This document shows, piece by piece, positions 55,483-62,342 of a stretch of DNA of 62,342 nt; the first letter of the stretch is position 1; each line of letters opens with the position of its first letter. This DNA is from Helicobacteraceae bacterium (lineage in GTDB: Bacteria > Campylobacterota > Campylobacteria > Campylobacterales > Sulfurimonadaceae), in the NCBI GenBank assembly GCA_026988515.1, contig JALSLA010000018.1, forward strand, positions 1 through 62,342, in the 5' to 3' direction. Made by a program: the position numbers and the translations under genes. Under the pieces are notes generated by a model, which did no database searches, had not been told where the DNA came from, and saw nothing but the letters and a program-made list of their open reading frames with translations.

Positions 55483-56006
55483 CATTGAGTATTTCACGAC
55501 AAAATATCTATCTGCTTGTTCTCTCGGTAGTACTCTTGGTGTTTGTATTGCTGTTTGCTTTTTTTGCATTGATTCCTGAGGGAAAAAATTATCGTATGGA
55601 ACGTCTGGAGATGAAAAAATATGAGGCAAACGAGGCGCAGTATCATCAATGGCATGATGAGGTGTTAGAAGAGTTGCAAACATTACAGTCGCACAATAAA
55701 CATATTATTGCCGCGTATGACAATATTTTTGATGCAGAACGTTTTGTCAAAATGAACAGTATGTATTTTGAGAGTCTGCAACTGCAAAAAATTACTACGA
55801 AAGAAGATAAAGAAGGGTTTAGTGTGTATGAGGTCAACGCCACCTCAAAAATTGATTCACCGAGTAGTTTTTATGCATTTTTAGAGGGAATTAATAAAAG
55901 CGACTGGATTATCAATGTGAACTTTCCGATCCGTTTCGAACGTGAAGGCAGCGTAATACGATCGACCTTTACGTTAAATATTTACACCAATTTACATGAG
56001 AAGTGA
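55479..56006 (+). CDS. PilO-like candidate membrane protein
   Basis: 175 residues. Membrane helix at about 9-33, then a coiled coil (about 40-75) and a periplasmic alpha/beta domain (ESLQLQKITTKEDKEGFSVYEVNATSKIDSPSSFYAFLEGINK) ending IRFEREGSVIRSTFTLNIYTNL, the strand pattern expected of PilO. It overlaps the previous gene (ATGA). Its 3' end overlaps tilS on the other strand by 15 bases. Together the three genes look like a PilM-N-O set. Confidence 0.5.
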   Translation: MTLSISRQNIYLLVLSVVLLVFVLLFAFFALIPEGKNYRMERLEMKKYEANEAQYHQWHDEVLEELQTLQSHNKHIIAAYDNIFDAERFVKMNSMYFESLQLQKITTKEDKEGFSVYEVNATSKIDSPSSFYAFLEGINKSDWIINVNFPIRFEREGSVIRSTFTLNIYTNLHEK

Positions 56007-56990
56007 ACAGGTACACGCAAAACTTTCGGCATCACTGTAGAGATAGCCGCGTAATTTGGGTTCGATATGAAGACGGCGACACTGCTCTTTAAACGATTTG
56101 CTCATTACCGTGGTAATGTAAGGCGCAACAAAACAGTATTGATCGCCTATGGTGACAACATAGTTTCTGGAAACTACCAGTGTGTTCAGCGACTTTAAAA
56201 GATTTTTTTCGTTGCTTGACATGACGCAGCCGCGCATTTTAAGTAAGGTGTCAATGGCAATGAGCGTAGAGCGTCGGTTAGGTGGCAGCTTAAAATAACT
56301 CAACTGATTTACATGGAAAAAGTCACTTTTATGAACAAGAGCGGCAATATCCTCTTCTAAATATTCAAAACTCTTGGCAATACCGTTAGCATGATTCTGC
56401 AGCAGCGGTGTAGCGTAGTGTTTGCGGACAAAGTTGCGTTCAAATGTCGTGTCGTGATTGCTCTCATCAATAAAATGTTCAATGTTATGGTGCTTCAGGT
56501 ACTGTGTAATTGTGTCGGAATTTACATGTAAAAGCGGTCGAAGCAGTGTGTAATGCTCACGAGGTTCAATCTGCTCCATACCGATGAGCTCATAGAGTCC
56601 GGCACCTTTGCACAATTGCATAAGCAGCCACTCTAAGCGGTCATTGAGTTGATGCGCAGTAATCAGATTGTCATAGCCGTGCTGCAGTATTGTTTCATGA
56701 AAAAAAGCGTAGCGAAGTGTTCGGGCCTGATGTTCCAAATCGGAAGCTTTCAAGGTAACCTGTTTGCTAAAACAGTACTTATGATGTTGTGCCGCAAGCA
56801 TGTGAGCATGGGTCTCTTCGGCATCACTTTGGCGGCGTGTATTGTAATTGACATGAATAATGTCAAACTCAATACGGAGCTGTAGCAGCAGGTGAAAGAG
56901 GGCACTCGAATCGCTGCCGCTTGAGAAGGCTAAAAGGTTTTTTTTATTCTGTAGCGCGGTGAGCGTTTCAGGCTGTAGTGACACAAGCAA
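55992..56990 (-). CDS. tilS: tRNA(Ile)-lysidine synthase
   Basis: About 332 residues. TilS adds lysine to C34 of tRNA-Ile2 using ATP. The P-loop SSGSDSSAL lies at about 23-31, and the ITAHQLNDRLEWLLMQLCKGAGLYELIGM segment is family-typical. The start is TTG 56990 or GTG 56984, inside the end of rimO; GGAG lies 9 bases before the TTG. The frame is open another 34 codons upstream, but that part has no family similarity. Internal TTTACATGTAAA read as LHVN. Confidence 0.9.
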   Translation of the reverse strand: MLVSLQPETLTALQNKKNLLAFSSGSDSSALFHLLLQLRIEFDIIHVNYNTRRQSDAEETHAHMLAAQHHKYCFSKQVTLKASDLEHQARTLRYAFFHETILQHGYDNLITAHQLNDRLEWLLMQLCKGAGLYELIGMEQIEPREHYTLLRPLLHVNSDTITQYLKHHNIEHFIDESNHDTTFERNFVRKHYATPLLQNHANGIAKSFEYLEEDIAALVHKSDFFHVNQLSYFKLPPNRRSTLIAIDTLLKMRGCVMSSNEKNLLKSLNTLVVSRNYVVTIGDQYCFVAPYITTVMSKSFKEQCRRLHIEPKLRGYLYSDAESFACTCSLLM

Positions 56991-58281
56991 GCGGTGTATC
57001 TCCGACCATATCGGTAATGCGGGCAAGATAGACGGTGCCATACTCAAGCGGTCTGTCGAGCTCATGCTCATTGACGTAAATTTCACCATCAATTTCGGGT
57101 GCCCAGTTTAGGGCGCGGGCACTCAGCAGATACTCATGTTCTTCACTTGGACCGTCGATGACAAGTTCGATCTCTTCTCCAATGAGGGCCTGCAGACTGT
57201 TGTGCGTCACCTCTGCCGCAATATCGCCTAATATCTGTGCCCGCTGTGCAATGGTTTGGGTATCAATTTTATGGTCCATTGCATAAGCAGGAGTGCTCTC
57301 TTCATCGGAGTAGCTAAAGACATTGATGCGGTCAAACCCGAATGTTGCGGCAGTATCGCACATCTGTTCAAACATTGCCGCACTTTCGTGCGGATGACCG
57401 ACAATAAAGCTGGTGCGTACAAAGCTCTTCGGCAGAGCACGCATCTGCCGAAGCAGCGCAAAGGTCGGTTCGGCTCCAAAACCTCGTTTCATAAGGCGCA
57501 GCATGGTATTGTCACTGTGCTGGATGGGCATGTCGAAATAGTTGTGAAACACGGTAGAAGCGCCGATGGTATCAATGAGTTCTGTCGTGGTTGTTGAGGG
57601 GTAGAGGTAGAGAATGCGCGCACTTTTTACCCCTTCAATGCGTTCTACACGTTGAATAAGACGGATGAGCCCGTCGGTAATATTGCAATCACGTAGATAG
57701 GAACTGGAGTCTTGAGAGACAAAGCTAAAGTCATAGTAGCCTTTTGTAACAAGGGCTTCGATTTCAGAAACAACAGAGTCCAAACTGCGTGAGTGAAGCA
57801 CTCCTTTAAATGAGGGAATAGCACAAAAACTACACTGTTGATTGCACCCTTCGGAGAGTTTAACATAAGCATGATACGTTGAGCCCGTCACTACCCGTTC
57901 TTCGCCGTCAATCAGGTAGACATTGTCACTAAAACGGCTCTGTTTTTTGGCTAAGAGCTCATCGATCTTGTCGTAATCGCCTACGCCTGTAAAGATATCT
58001 ACTTCCGGAAGCTCTTGAGAAAGTTGTTCTCTATAGCGCTCTGAGAGGCAGCCTGCCATGACCAGAATCGATGCGTCTTTGCGCTGTTCGTGCAGATTGA
58101 GCACTGTATTGAGCGACTCCTCTTTAGCCGCGTCAATAAAACCGCAGGTATTGACGATGATCACATCGGCATCGGAAGCATCGGCAGTCATCTCATAGCA
58201 TTGCAATCGTCCCATCATCACTTCGGTATCGACCAGATTTTTAGTACACCCCAATGAGACAATATGTACTGTATTACGCAT
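56968..58281 (-). CDS. rimO: Ribosomal protein S12 methylthiotransferase RimO
   Basis: 437 residues. A radical-SAM enzyme that methylthiolates Asp of ribosomal protein S12 (made by rpsL at 35361). N-terminal cluster cysteines C12, C46 and C78, and radical-SAM C146-x3-C150-x2-C153 (CNQQCSFC). IPSFKGVLHSR after it is the RimO hallmark that separates it from MiaB. A TRAM domain ends it (IGEEIELVIDGPSEE onward). Its 3' end overlaps the tilS start. Confidence 0.95.
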   Translation of the reverse strand: MRNTVHIVSLGCTKNLVDTEVMMGRLQCYEMTADASDADVIIVNTCGFIDAAKEESLNTVLNLHEQRKDASILVMAGCLSERYREQLSQELPEVDIFTGVGDYDKIDELLAKKQSRFSDNVYLIDGEERVVTGSTYHAYVKLSEGCNQQCSFCAIPSFKGVLHSRSLDSVVSEIEALVTKGYYDFSFVSQDSSSYLRDCNITDGLIRLIQRVERIEGVKSARILYLYPSTTTTELIDTIGASTVFHNYFDMPIQHSDNTMLRLMKRGFGAEPTFALLRQMRALPKSFVRTSFIVGHPHESAAMFEQMCDTAATFGFDRINVFSYSDEESTPAYAMDHKIDTQTIAQRAQILGDIAAEVTHNSLQALIGEEIELVIDGPSEEHEYLLSARALNWAPEIDGEIYVNEHELDRPLEYGTVYLARITDMVGDTPLACVTTA

Positions 58282-58334
58282 GATATTCCTTGTTTTAATG
58301 GTGACATTATAGCGTATGCGTTATGCTTGCGTTC

Positions 58335-59519
58335 ATGAAAAAAATATTTGATGTCCTTATCTTGGGTGCCGGAGCCAGCGGACTGATGTGTGCTGCGACA
58401 CTGCGTCAAAACAGCAGTTTGCGTATCGGTGTTATTGAGGGAAATGCTACGGCCGGAAAAAAGCTTGAGATATCGGGCGGCGGTAAATGTAACATTACAA
58501 ACATTACTGTAACACCGGAACACTTTGCGGCAGAACCCACTTTTGTCAGCGATGTGTTGGAGCGCTTCGGGAAAGAGGATCTGTTAAATTTTTTACATGT
58601 AAATGCCATCACGTTAGAGTTGCGTAAAGGACGTTACTACTTTTGTCGGCACAGTGCCAAAGAGATTACGGCGCTGTTGCTAAGAGATGCTCAAGGTGTC
58701 GATTTTTATTACGGGCATCAGATTGAATCGGCAGCGTATGAGTCAGGCTATTACCGTGTTACTACCGATCAGGGTCTGTTTAGCACAAGGCATCTGGTGA
58801 TTGCAACGGGTGGGGCGAGCTATCGGCAGATTGGTGCTAGCGATATCGGACTGCGGCTGGCAGAAGGGTTTCAAATGCGCTATACCCCTTTTATGCCGGC
58901 ACTTGTAGGGTTAAGCTTGCAAAAAGAGCAGTTTTGGATGAAAACGTTAAGCGGTATCAGTTGTGCCGTACGTATTCGTGTCGGCAATAAAACGCTTGAA
59001 GAGGAGATGCTTTTTACACACAGGGGCATTAGCGGACCGGCGGTGTTAAGTGCATCACTCTACTGGAAAAAAGGGGAGATCTGTATCAACTTTTTACCCC
59101 ATGACGCGTTACATGTATTTTTAGACTCTAAAAAGTTACTCTCAACAGCACTGCCGCTTTCTAAACGTTTTATGAAAGCGTTTTTAGAACATATCGGCTT
59201 AGAAGACAAGCCGTGCAACCGCTTGAGTGTATCGGAACGAAGCATCTTGAAGTGTTTGCAATCGTACTGCTTTGCACCGGCGGGAAACTTTGGATTTTCT
59301 AAAGCCGAAGTCAGTAGAGGCGGGATCTCTTTGGATGAACTCGATGCCGCAACATTGATGAGCCGACGGCATCCCAAGCTCTATTGTATCGGTGAAGTCG
59401 TTGATGTTACCGGAGAGCTGGGCGGTTACAACTTCCAGTGGGCTTTTAGTTCTGCTGTGGTGTGCGCCCGGCATATTGACGCAATGTCGAGTGTTTCGTA
59501 TAAAAAAAGTAAACATTAA
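58335..59519 (+). CDS. HI0933-family (BaiN-like) flavoprotein
   Basis: 394 residues from ATG 58335 (MKKIFDVLILGAGASG). FAD-binding Rossmann loop LGAGASGLMCAA, then the family signature GKKLEISGGGKCNITN. The C-terminal YNFQWAFSSAVVCARHI closes the FAD site and PKLYCIGEVVDVTGELGGYN is conserved. Members such as YhiN and BaiN are NAD(P)-linked oxidoreductases with poorly known substrates. An in-frame ATG four codons upstream is possible. Two TACATGTA copies lie inside (LHVN, LHVF). Confidence 0.88.
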   Translation: MKKIFDVLILGAGASGLMCAATLRQNSSLRIGVIEGNATAGKKLEISGGGKCNITNITVTPEHFAAEPTFVSDVLERFGKEDLLNFLHVNAITLELRKGRYYFCRHSAKEITALLLRDAQGVDFYYGHQIESAAYESGYYRVTTDQGLFSTRHLVIATGGASYRQIGASDIGLRLAEGFQMRYTPFMPALVGLSLQKEQFWMKTLSGISCAVRIRVGNKTLEEEMLFTHRGISGPAVLSASLYWKKGEICINFLPHDALHVFLDSKKLLSTALPLSKRFMKAFLEHIGLEDKPCNRLSVSERSILKCLQSYCFAPAGNFGFSKAEVSRGGISLDELDAATLMSRRHPKLYCIGEVVDVTGELGGYNFQWAFSSAVVCARHIDAMSSVSYKKSKH

Positions 59520-59691
59520 GGCATGTTGCGATAAAATTGCGAGCTTTTATTCGGATGATTCCGGCTAAAACTAAACAAGTACCTGCCGTAACGTCGGTGT
59601 AGTCTCTTTGAAAAAATAGGGAAGGCTATGGGGCAGTACTGAAGCAAACTGACACTATTTCGGCAACAAATGCCTTTAAAAGGACCTATTG

Positions 59692-60504
59692 ATGGTAACT
59701 ATGAAAGATCTCTTGGAGTGTGGTGTACACTTCGGTCACCAAACGCGTCGTTGGAATCCGAAAATGAAAAAGTATATTTTCGGTGTTCGTAAAAATATCT
59801 ATATTATTGATTTGCAAAAGACATTGCGCTATTTTCGCAATACCTACCAAATTGTACTTGATGCTGCGGCAGAAGGGCAAACCATTCTTTTCGTCGGTAC
59901 GAAAAAACAAGCGCGTGCATCGGTAAAAGATGCCGCCGTTAGCTGCGGTATGCCCTATATTGACAACCGTTGGCTGGGGGGCATGTTAACAAACTTTCCG
60001 ACCATTCAAAAATCAATGCGAAAGCTTGAGATTATTGAAAATATGCAAGAGAGTGGTCAGATTGATCTGTTAACCAAAAAAGAGGCACTCATGATGAGTC
60101 GTCAAAAAGAGAAGCTTAACGCCTATTTCGGCGGGATTCGCAATATGAAAAAATTACCGGATATGCTTTTTGTTATTGATGCCGTGAAAGAGCATATTGC
60201 CGTAAACGAAGCACGCTGTTTAGGTATTCCCGTAGTAGCGCCGTTAGATACCAACTGTGATCCGGATCTCATTACCTACCCCATTCCGGGAAATGACGAT
60301 GCCATTCGTTCCATTCAGCTGTTCTGTCGTGAAATGGCAGAGGCGATCAATGAAGGAAAAGCCCTTCGTGACGGTGGTTCCGAAGCAGTTCAAAGCGAAG
60401 GCGACGAGCTAACCGAAGCGGTAGAGACAACAAAAGAAGAGGTTGCCGCTGCGTCTGAAGAGGCTCCTGAAGCAGACAAAGTAGTAACGACAGAGGAAGC
60501 ATAA
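59692..60504 (+). CDS. rpsB: 30S ribosomal protein S2
   Basis: 270 residues. [23 protein letters not shown] opens it, and [19 protein letters not shown] closes the core. The last 45 residues are an acidic tail (Glu- and Ala-rich) longer than in E. coli. ATG 59692 follows AAAAGGACC by 7 bases; the TTG before it is in frame but less likely. The order rpsB-tsf, 2 bases apart, is the standard one. Confidence 0.96.
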   Translation: MVTMKDLLECGVHFGHQTRRWNPKMKKYIFGVRKNIYIIDLQKTLRYFRNTYQIVLDAAAEGQTILFVGTKKQARASVKDAAVSCGMPYIDNRWLGGMLTNFPTIQKSMRKLEIIENMQESGQIDLLTKKEALMMSRQKEKLNAYFGGIRNMKKLPDMLFVIDAVKEHIAVNEARCLGIPVVAPLDTNCDPDLITYPIPGNDDAIRSIQLFCREMAEAINEGKALRDGGSEAVQSEGDELTEAVETTKEEVAAASEEAPEADKVVTTEEA

Positions 60505-60506
60505 TC

Positions 60507-61571
60507 ATGGCAGTAACAGCAGCAGATGTAAAAAAATTGCGTCAGGCGACGGATGCGCCAATGATGGATTGTAAAAAAGCGTTGACAGAATGCGAGAATG
60601 ATTTCGACAAAGCCGTAGAGTGGTTACGTGAACGCGGTGTTTCCAAGTCAGCCAAAAAAGCCGATCGTGTTGCGGCCGAAGGTTCTATCGGCCTGAAAAT
60701 TTCAGCCGATAATCGTCGTGCCGTATTGGTTGAAGTGAACTCTGAAACCGATTTTGTAGCGCAAAACGACGGTTTTAAAGATCTGGTTTCCAAAACCGTA
60801 ACGCAAGCATTTGAGACCGGATCTGAAACGACGGAGGCATTGCGCGAAACCGAACTTGAAGGCAAAGCATTCAGTGCCTACTTTGATGAAACGGTAGCAA
60901 AAATCGGTGAAAAAATCGAAGTGCGTCGCATTGCTGCACTAAGCGGTAATGAACATACTATAGTAAACGGTTACGTACACTCCAATACCCGCATAGGCGT
61001 TATTGTTGCCATTGAATGTGATTCGGCAAAGACGGCCGAAGCGATGATTCCGGTTGCCAAACAGGTTGCGATGCATGCGTCGGCTATGAAACCGACAACA
61101 TTGAGTTACAAAGATTTTGACCCTTCTTATGTTGAAGAAGAGACCAAAGGACGTATTGAGGCAATTAAAACGGAAAACGAAGAGCGCGCTCGTCTTAAAA
61201 AACCGCTCATTAATGTACCTCAGTATATTTCACGATGTCAGTTGAGCGATGCGGTATTGGCAGAAGCAGAAGCAAACATTAAAGCGACCCTGAAAGAGCA
61301 AGGCAAACCTGAGAAAATCTGGGATAAAATTGTTCCGGGACAGCTGGCGCGCTTTATTGCGGACAATACGACGCTCGACAAAGAGCAGGCGCTGCTCGAT
61401 CAAGACTATGTACTCGATGACAAAATGACAGTGGCACAAGCTGTTGCCGCAGCGGGAAAAGCTGCCGGCGGTACGGCCGAAGTAGTTGCTTTTGTTCGAC
61501 TTGAAGTGGGCGAAGGTATTGAGAAAAAAGCCGATGATTTTGCTGCGGAAGTAGCGGCACAGATGGCATAA
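60507..61571 (+). CDS. tsf: Elongation factor Ts
   Basis: 354 residues. EF-Ts regenerates EF-Tu (tuf at 21600). N-terminal UBA-like domain ([18 protein letters not shown]), the core [13 protein letters not shown] (EF-Tu contact), and two dimerisation-type repeats in the middle. The C-terminus ([17 protein letters not shown]) matches the family. It is at the long end of the usual range, as in Helicobacter. A terminator follows. Confidence 0.96.
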   Translation: MAVTAADVKKLRQATDAPMMDCKKALTECENDFDKAVEWLRERGVSKSAKKADRVAAEGSIGLKISADNRRAVLVEVNSETDFVAQNDGFKDLVSKTVTQAFETGSETTEALRETELEGKAFSAYFDETVAKIGEKIEVRRIAALSGNEHTIVNGYVHSNTRIGVIVAIECDSAKTAEAMIPVAKQVAMHASAMKPTTLSYKDFDPSYVEEETKGRIEAIKTENEERARLKKPLINVPQYISRCQLSDAVLAEAEANIKATLKEQGKPEKIWDKIVPGQLARFIADNTTLDKEQALLDQDYVLDDKMTVAQAVAAAGKAAGGTAEVVAFVRLEVGEGIEKKADDFAAEVAAQMA

Positions 61572-61578
61572 CACTTCT

Positions 61579-61613
61579 TTTCATGCACCGTTTTTAAGTG
61601 CATGAAATATTTT
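61579..61613 (+). terminator. Intrinsic terminator after tsf
   Basis: TTTCATGCAC (61579-61588) pairs with GTGCATGAAA (61598-61607) around a 9-base loop, followed by TATTTT. It lies 8 bases after the tsf stop and would end the rpsB-tsf transcript. Confidence 0.8.
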
Positions 61614-61735
61614 CTACCTTCTCCCTTCTCTTAAATATAATAACTTTATATTATATTGAAAACTTTATTTAACTGACAATCTAATCAAGATATACTATTA
61701 CATTATTGAATACTTCATACCCATAAAGGAGTGTT

Positions 61736-62281
61736 ATGAAAACGTTTATTTCAGTACTGTTGATTGTAACAGTAATGACAGGATGCAGCGCAATGTATGC
61801 CCCTAAAGCATCTGAACCCGAAGTAGCAAAAGTAGTTTTGACCCACAAGTTTCAGTTTCACAATGCCACCGTGAATCTTAGTGAGCTCATTGATGCCGAT
61901 GGTGCCTACCACACACAAAACGAACTGCAAACAATGCTAAATGACAAACTGAGAAAGCTTTTAGAAGCAAAGGATCTACTCACCGAAGACAGCCGAGCCA
62001 ATACGTTGGAAATACATGTAAATTACGAGCGGAGATTTGTAGGTGACAAAACCCCGATTCCGTCCAGTGCCTTGGCATATCCCGCGTATGCGTATACCAT
62101 TGATATTACAGATCATGGCAAACGGCTTACCGGTATGAAACAGGAGAAAAAACAGTTTAAAGGCGGATTGGCAATGAGTAAACAGGTCGTTACCAAATCA
62201 CTGAATGACAAACGGTATGAACAAACGTTCATAAATGCAGTAGCCAAAGATATTTTTAAAAGCATTGAGTCCTTGCGCTAG
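61736..62281 (+). CDS. Small lipoprotein of unknown function
   Basis: 181 residues. Signal peptide with lipobox (VMTGC, Cys at 17). The mature part is an alpha/beta domain (VNLSELIDADGAYHTQ, TLEIHVNYERRFVGD, YTIDITDHGKRL) of a kind seen in several outer-membrane lipoproteins. AAAGGAGTGTT supports the start. It stands apart from tsf behind a terminator and a 150-base AT-rich spacer. I do not recognise a family. It ends 61 bases before the window edge. Confidence 0.7.
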   Translation: MKTFISVLLIVTVMTGCSAMYAPKASEPEVAKVVLTHKFQFHNATVNLSELIDADGAYHTQNELQTMLNDKLRKLLEAKDLLTEDSRANTLEIHVNYERRFVGDKTPIPSSALAYPAYAYTIDITDHGKRLTGMKQEKKQFKGGLAMSKQVVTKSLNDKRYEQTFINAVAKDIFKSIESLR

Positions 62282-62342
62282 CAGGCCTATTCCTGTACTG
62301 AAGGATTAAGTGGGGCTTTATTGTTTAGTCTTTTAGGGGCAT

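Noticed and set aside
56991-57092. Longer tilS reading through the end of rimO
   Set aside because: The extra 34 residues have no TilS similarity and lie inside the conserved TRAM domain of rimO in another frame.

Overview
The window is a housekeeping stretch of a chromosome from a Campylobacterota (epsilonproteobacterial) organism. Evidence for this: an 81-residue protein of the Helicobacter HP0268 type sits directly before miaB. The ftsW / flgB-flgC-fliE / PBP2 / rpsB-tsf neighbourhood is the one I recall from Helicobacter pylori. The NusA, MurE and bacterial S2 proteins have the lengths and tails usual in this phylum. rpoB and rpoC are separate genes overlapping by 8 nt, which argues against Helicobacter or Wolinella, where they are fused. 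A free-living Sulfurimonas/Sulfurovum-like member is my best guess (moderate GC, multihaem cytochrome, molybdate uptake), but the genus is inference.

Layout. (1) 287-3180: rpmJ-rpsM-rpsK-rpsD-rpoA-rplQ, closed by an intrinsic terminator. (2) 3292-11891: an aldo/keto reductase, an NFU-type Fe-S protein, a TPR-like protein, murE, a small Cys-rich protein, mutY, a [2Fe-2S] protein, panD, a YbaB protein, a polyprenyl synthase and transketolase. (3) 11978-20872: a beta-propeller-like lipoprotein, a SpoU methyltransferase, a thioredoxin, a molybdate ABC operon (modA, di-Mop protein, modB, modC), YaaA, and a tetrahaem cytochrome c coupled to a diguanylate cyclase. (4) 20929-38374: a strong consensus promoter drives tRNAs Thr-Tyr-Gly, then tRNA-Thr, tuf, rpmG, tRNA-Trp, secE-nusG-rplK-rplA-rplJ-rplL-rpoB-rpoC and rpsL-rpsG-fusA. 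(5) 38433-50360: leucyl/arginyl-tRNA-protein transferase, prfB, panC, a DUF481 protein, a division PBP, flgB-flgC-fliE behind a sigma-54-type promoter, ftsW-murG-DedA and nusA. (6) 50523-62281: HP0268-like protein, miaB, a DUF374 acyltransferase, a Xer-type recombinase, a three-gene set resembling PilM/PilN/PilO, tilS, rimO, an HI0933-type flavoprotein, rpsB-tsf and a lipoprotein.

The genes fall mainly into translation/transcription (ribosomal proteins, RNA polymerase, EF-Tu, EF-G, EF-Ts, RF2, NusA, NusG), tRNA and ribosome modification (miaB, tilS, rimO, SpoU), and envelope and division (murE, murG, ftsW, PBP). The accessory parts are small: molybdate transport, the cytochrome/c-di-GMP pair and the Pil-like triad. 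Genes are tightly packed, and several convergent pairs touch or overlap.

The most unusual signal is not a gene. The palindrome TACATGTA, often extended to TTTACATGTAAA, occurs at least 17 times where about 1.5 are expected. Nine of its twelve coding copies are read in the same frame, as (Leu/Ile)-His-Val. I saw no CRISPR array, insertion sequence, prophage or integron.
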